NCBI RefSeq assembly: GCF_018145875.1
Contig: NZ_JAGSSV010000025.1
Location: 1-45,158, forward strand
Source: Marinomonas vulgaris
Lineage (GTDB): Bacteria; Pseudomonadota; Gammaproteobacteria; Pseudomonadales; Marinomonadaceae
Length of the DNA stretch: 45,158 nt
Direction of reading: 5' to 3'
The notes below the pieces were generated by a model. The model did not search any database. It saw nothing but the letters and a program-made list of their open reading frames with translations, and had not been told where the DNA came from. Shown here one piece after another: positions 45,154-45,158 of this stretch (positions are counted from its first letter, which is position 1; every line of letters begins with the position of its first letter). A program made the position numbers and the translations under genes.

Positions 45154-45158
45154 AATGT

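Overview
The window looks like chromosomal DNA of a marine gammaproteobacterium of the Oceanospirillales, most likely Marinomonas or a close relative. The basis is gene order and protein character: ftsN-like/hslV/hslU/DUF971 and priA/rpmE/nuclease/malic enzyme/PBP1a/pilus-secretin genes/aroK/aroB/damX/gltB/gltD follow the order known from Pseudomonas and relatives. The genus is inferred from memory of protein families, not from a search.

Region 1 (1-5050): a relatively AT-rich operon of four exported proteins of unknown role, three of them lipoproteins (two LPP20-type, one possibly CsgG/FlgO-like), followed by an MltC-like lytic transglycosylase without a lipobox. Region 2 (5060-11064, minus strand): ubiJ, DUF971, hslU, hslV behind a very good sigma-32 promoter, an FtsN-like SPOR protein and priA. 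Region 3 (11184-29140, mostly plus strand): rpmE, a secreted nuclease whose signal-peptide codons contain a rho-independent terminator, malic enzyme, PBP1a (minus strand), a reduced three-gene PilMNOPQ/Hof-like set ending in a short secretin, aroK-aroB-damX and gltB-gltD.

Region 4 (29200-33955) is accessory: a DUF6435 small protein, a CPA2 antiporter, a lone pterin dehydratase, an HTH protein with a lysine-rich tail, and a LysR/HPP divergent pair around a 12-bp-arm palindrome. Region 5 (34040-41181) is the most interesting system: an RpiR regulator followed by a tight operon of amidase, oxamate amidohydrolase-like Ntn hydrolase, TauE-type transporter, ureidoglycine-glyoxylate aminotransferase-like protein and allantoate amidohydrolase-like protein. 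Together these suggest conversion of allantoate through ureidoglycine and oxalurate to oxamate and oxalate, with an unassigned amidase and transporter filling the gaps. A palindrome TGAAAC-N4-GTTTCA in the operon promoter is the likely RpiR site.

Region 6 (41182-45158) is a decaying, repeat-bearing flank. It holds two 75-bp hairpin repeats with compensatory changes, a third palindromic repeat related to one at the left edge, a small cupin, a hicAB pair whose toxin gene has a nonsense codon, a TauE-type permease, and an open chimera of a DAO-family oxidase fragment with the last eight membrane helices of an APC permease. The window ends in two strong hairpins that look like the end of a mobile element.
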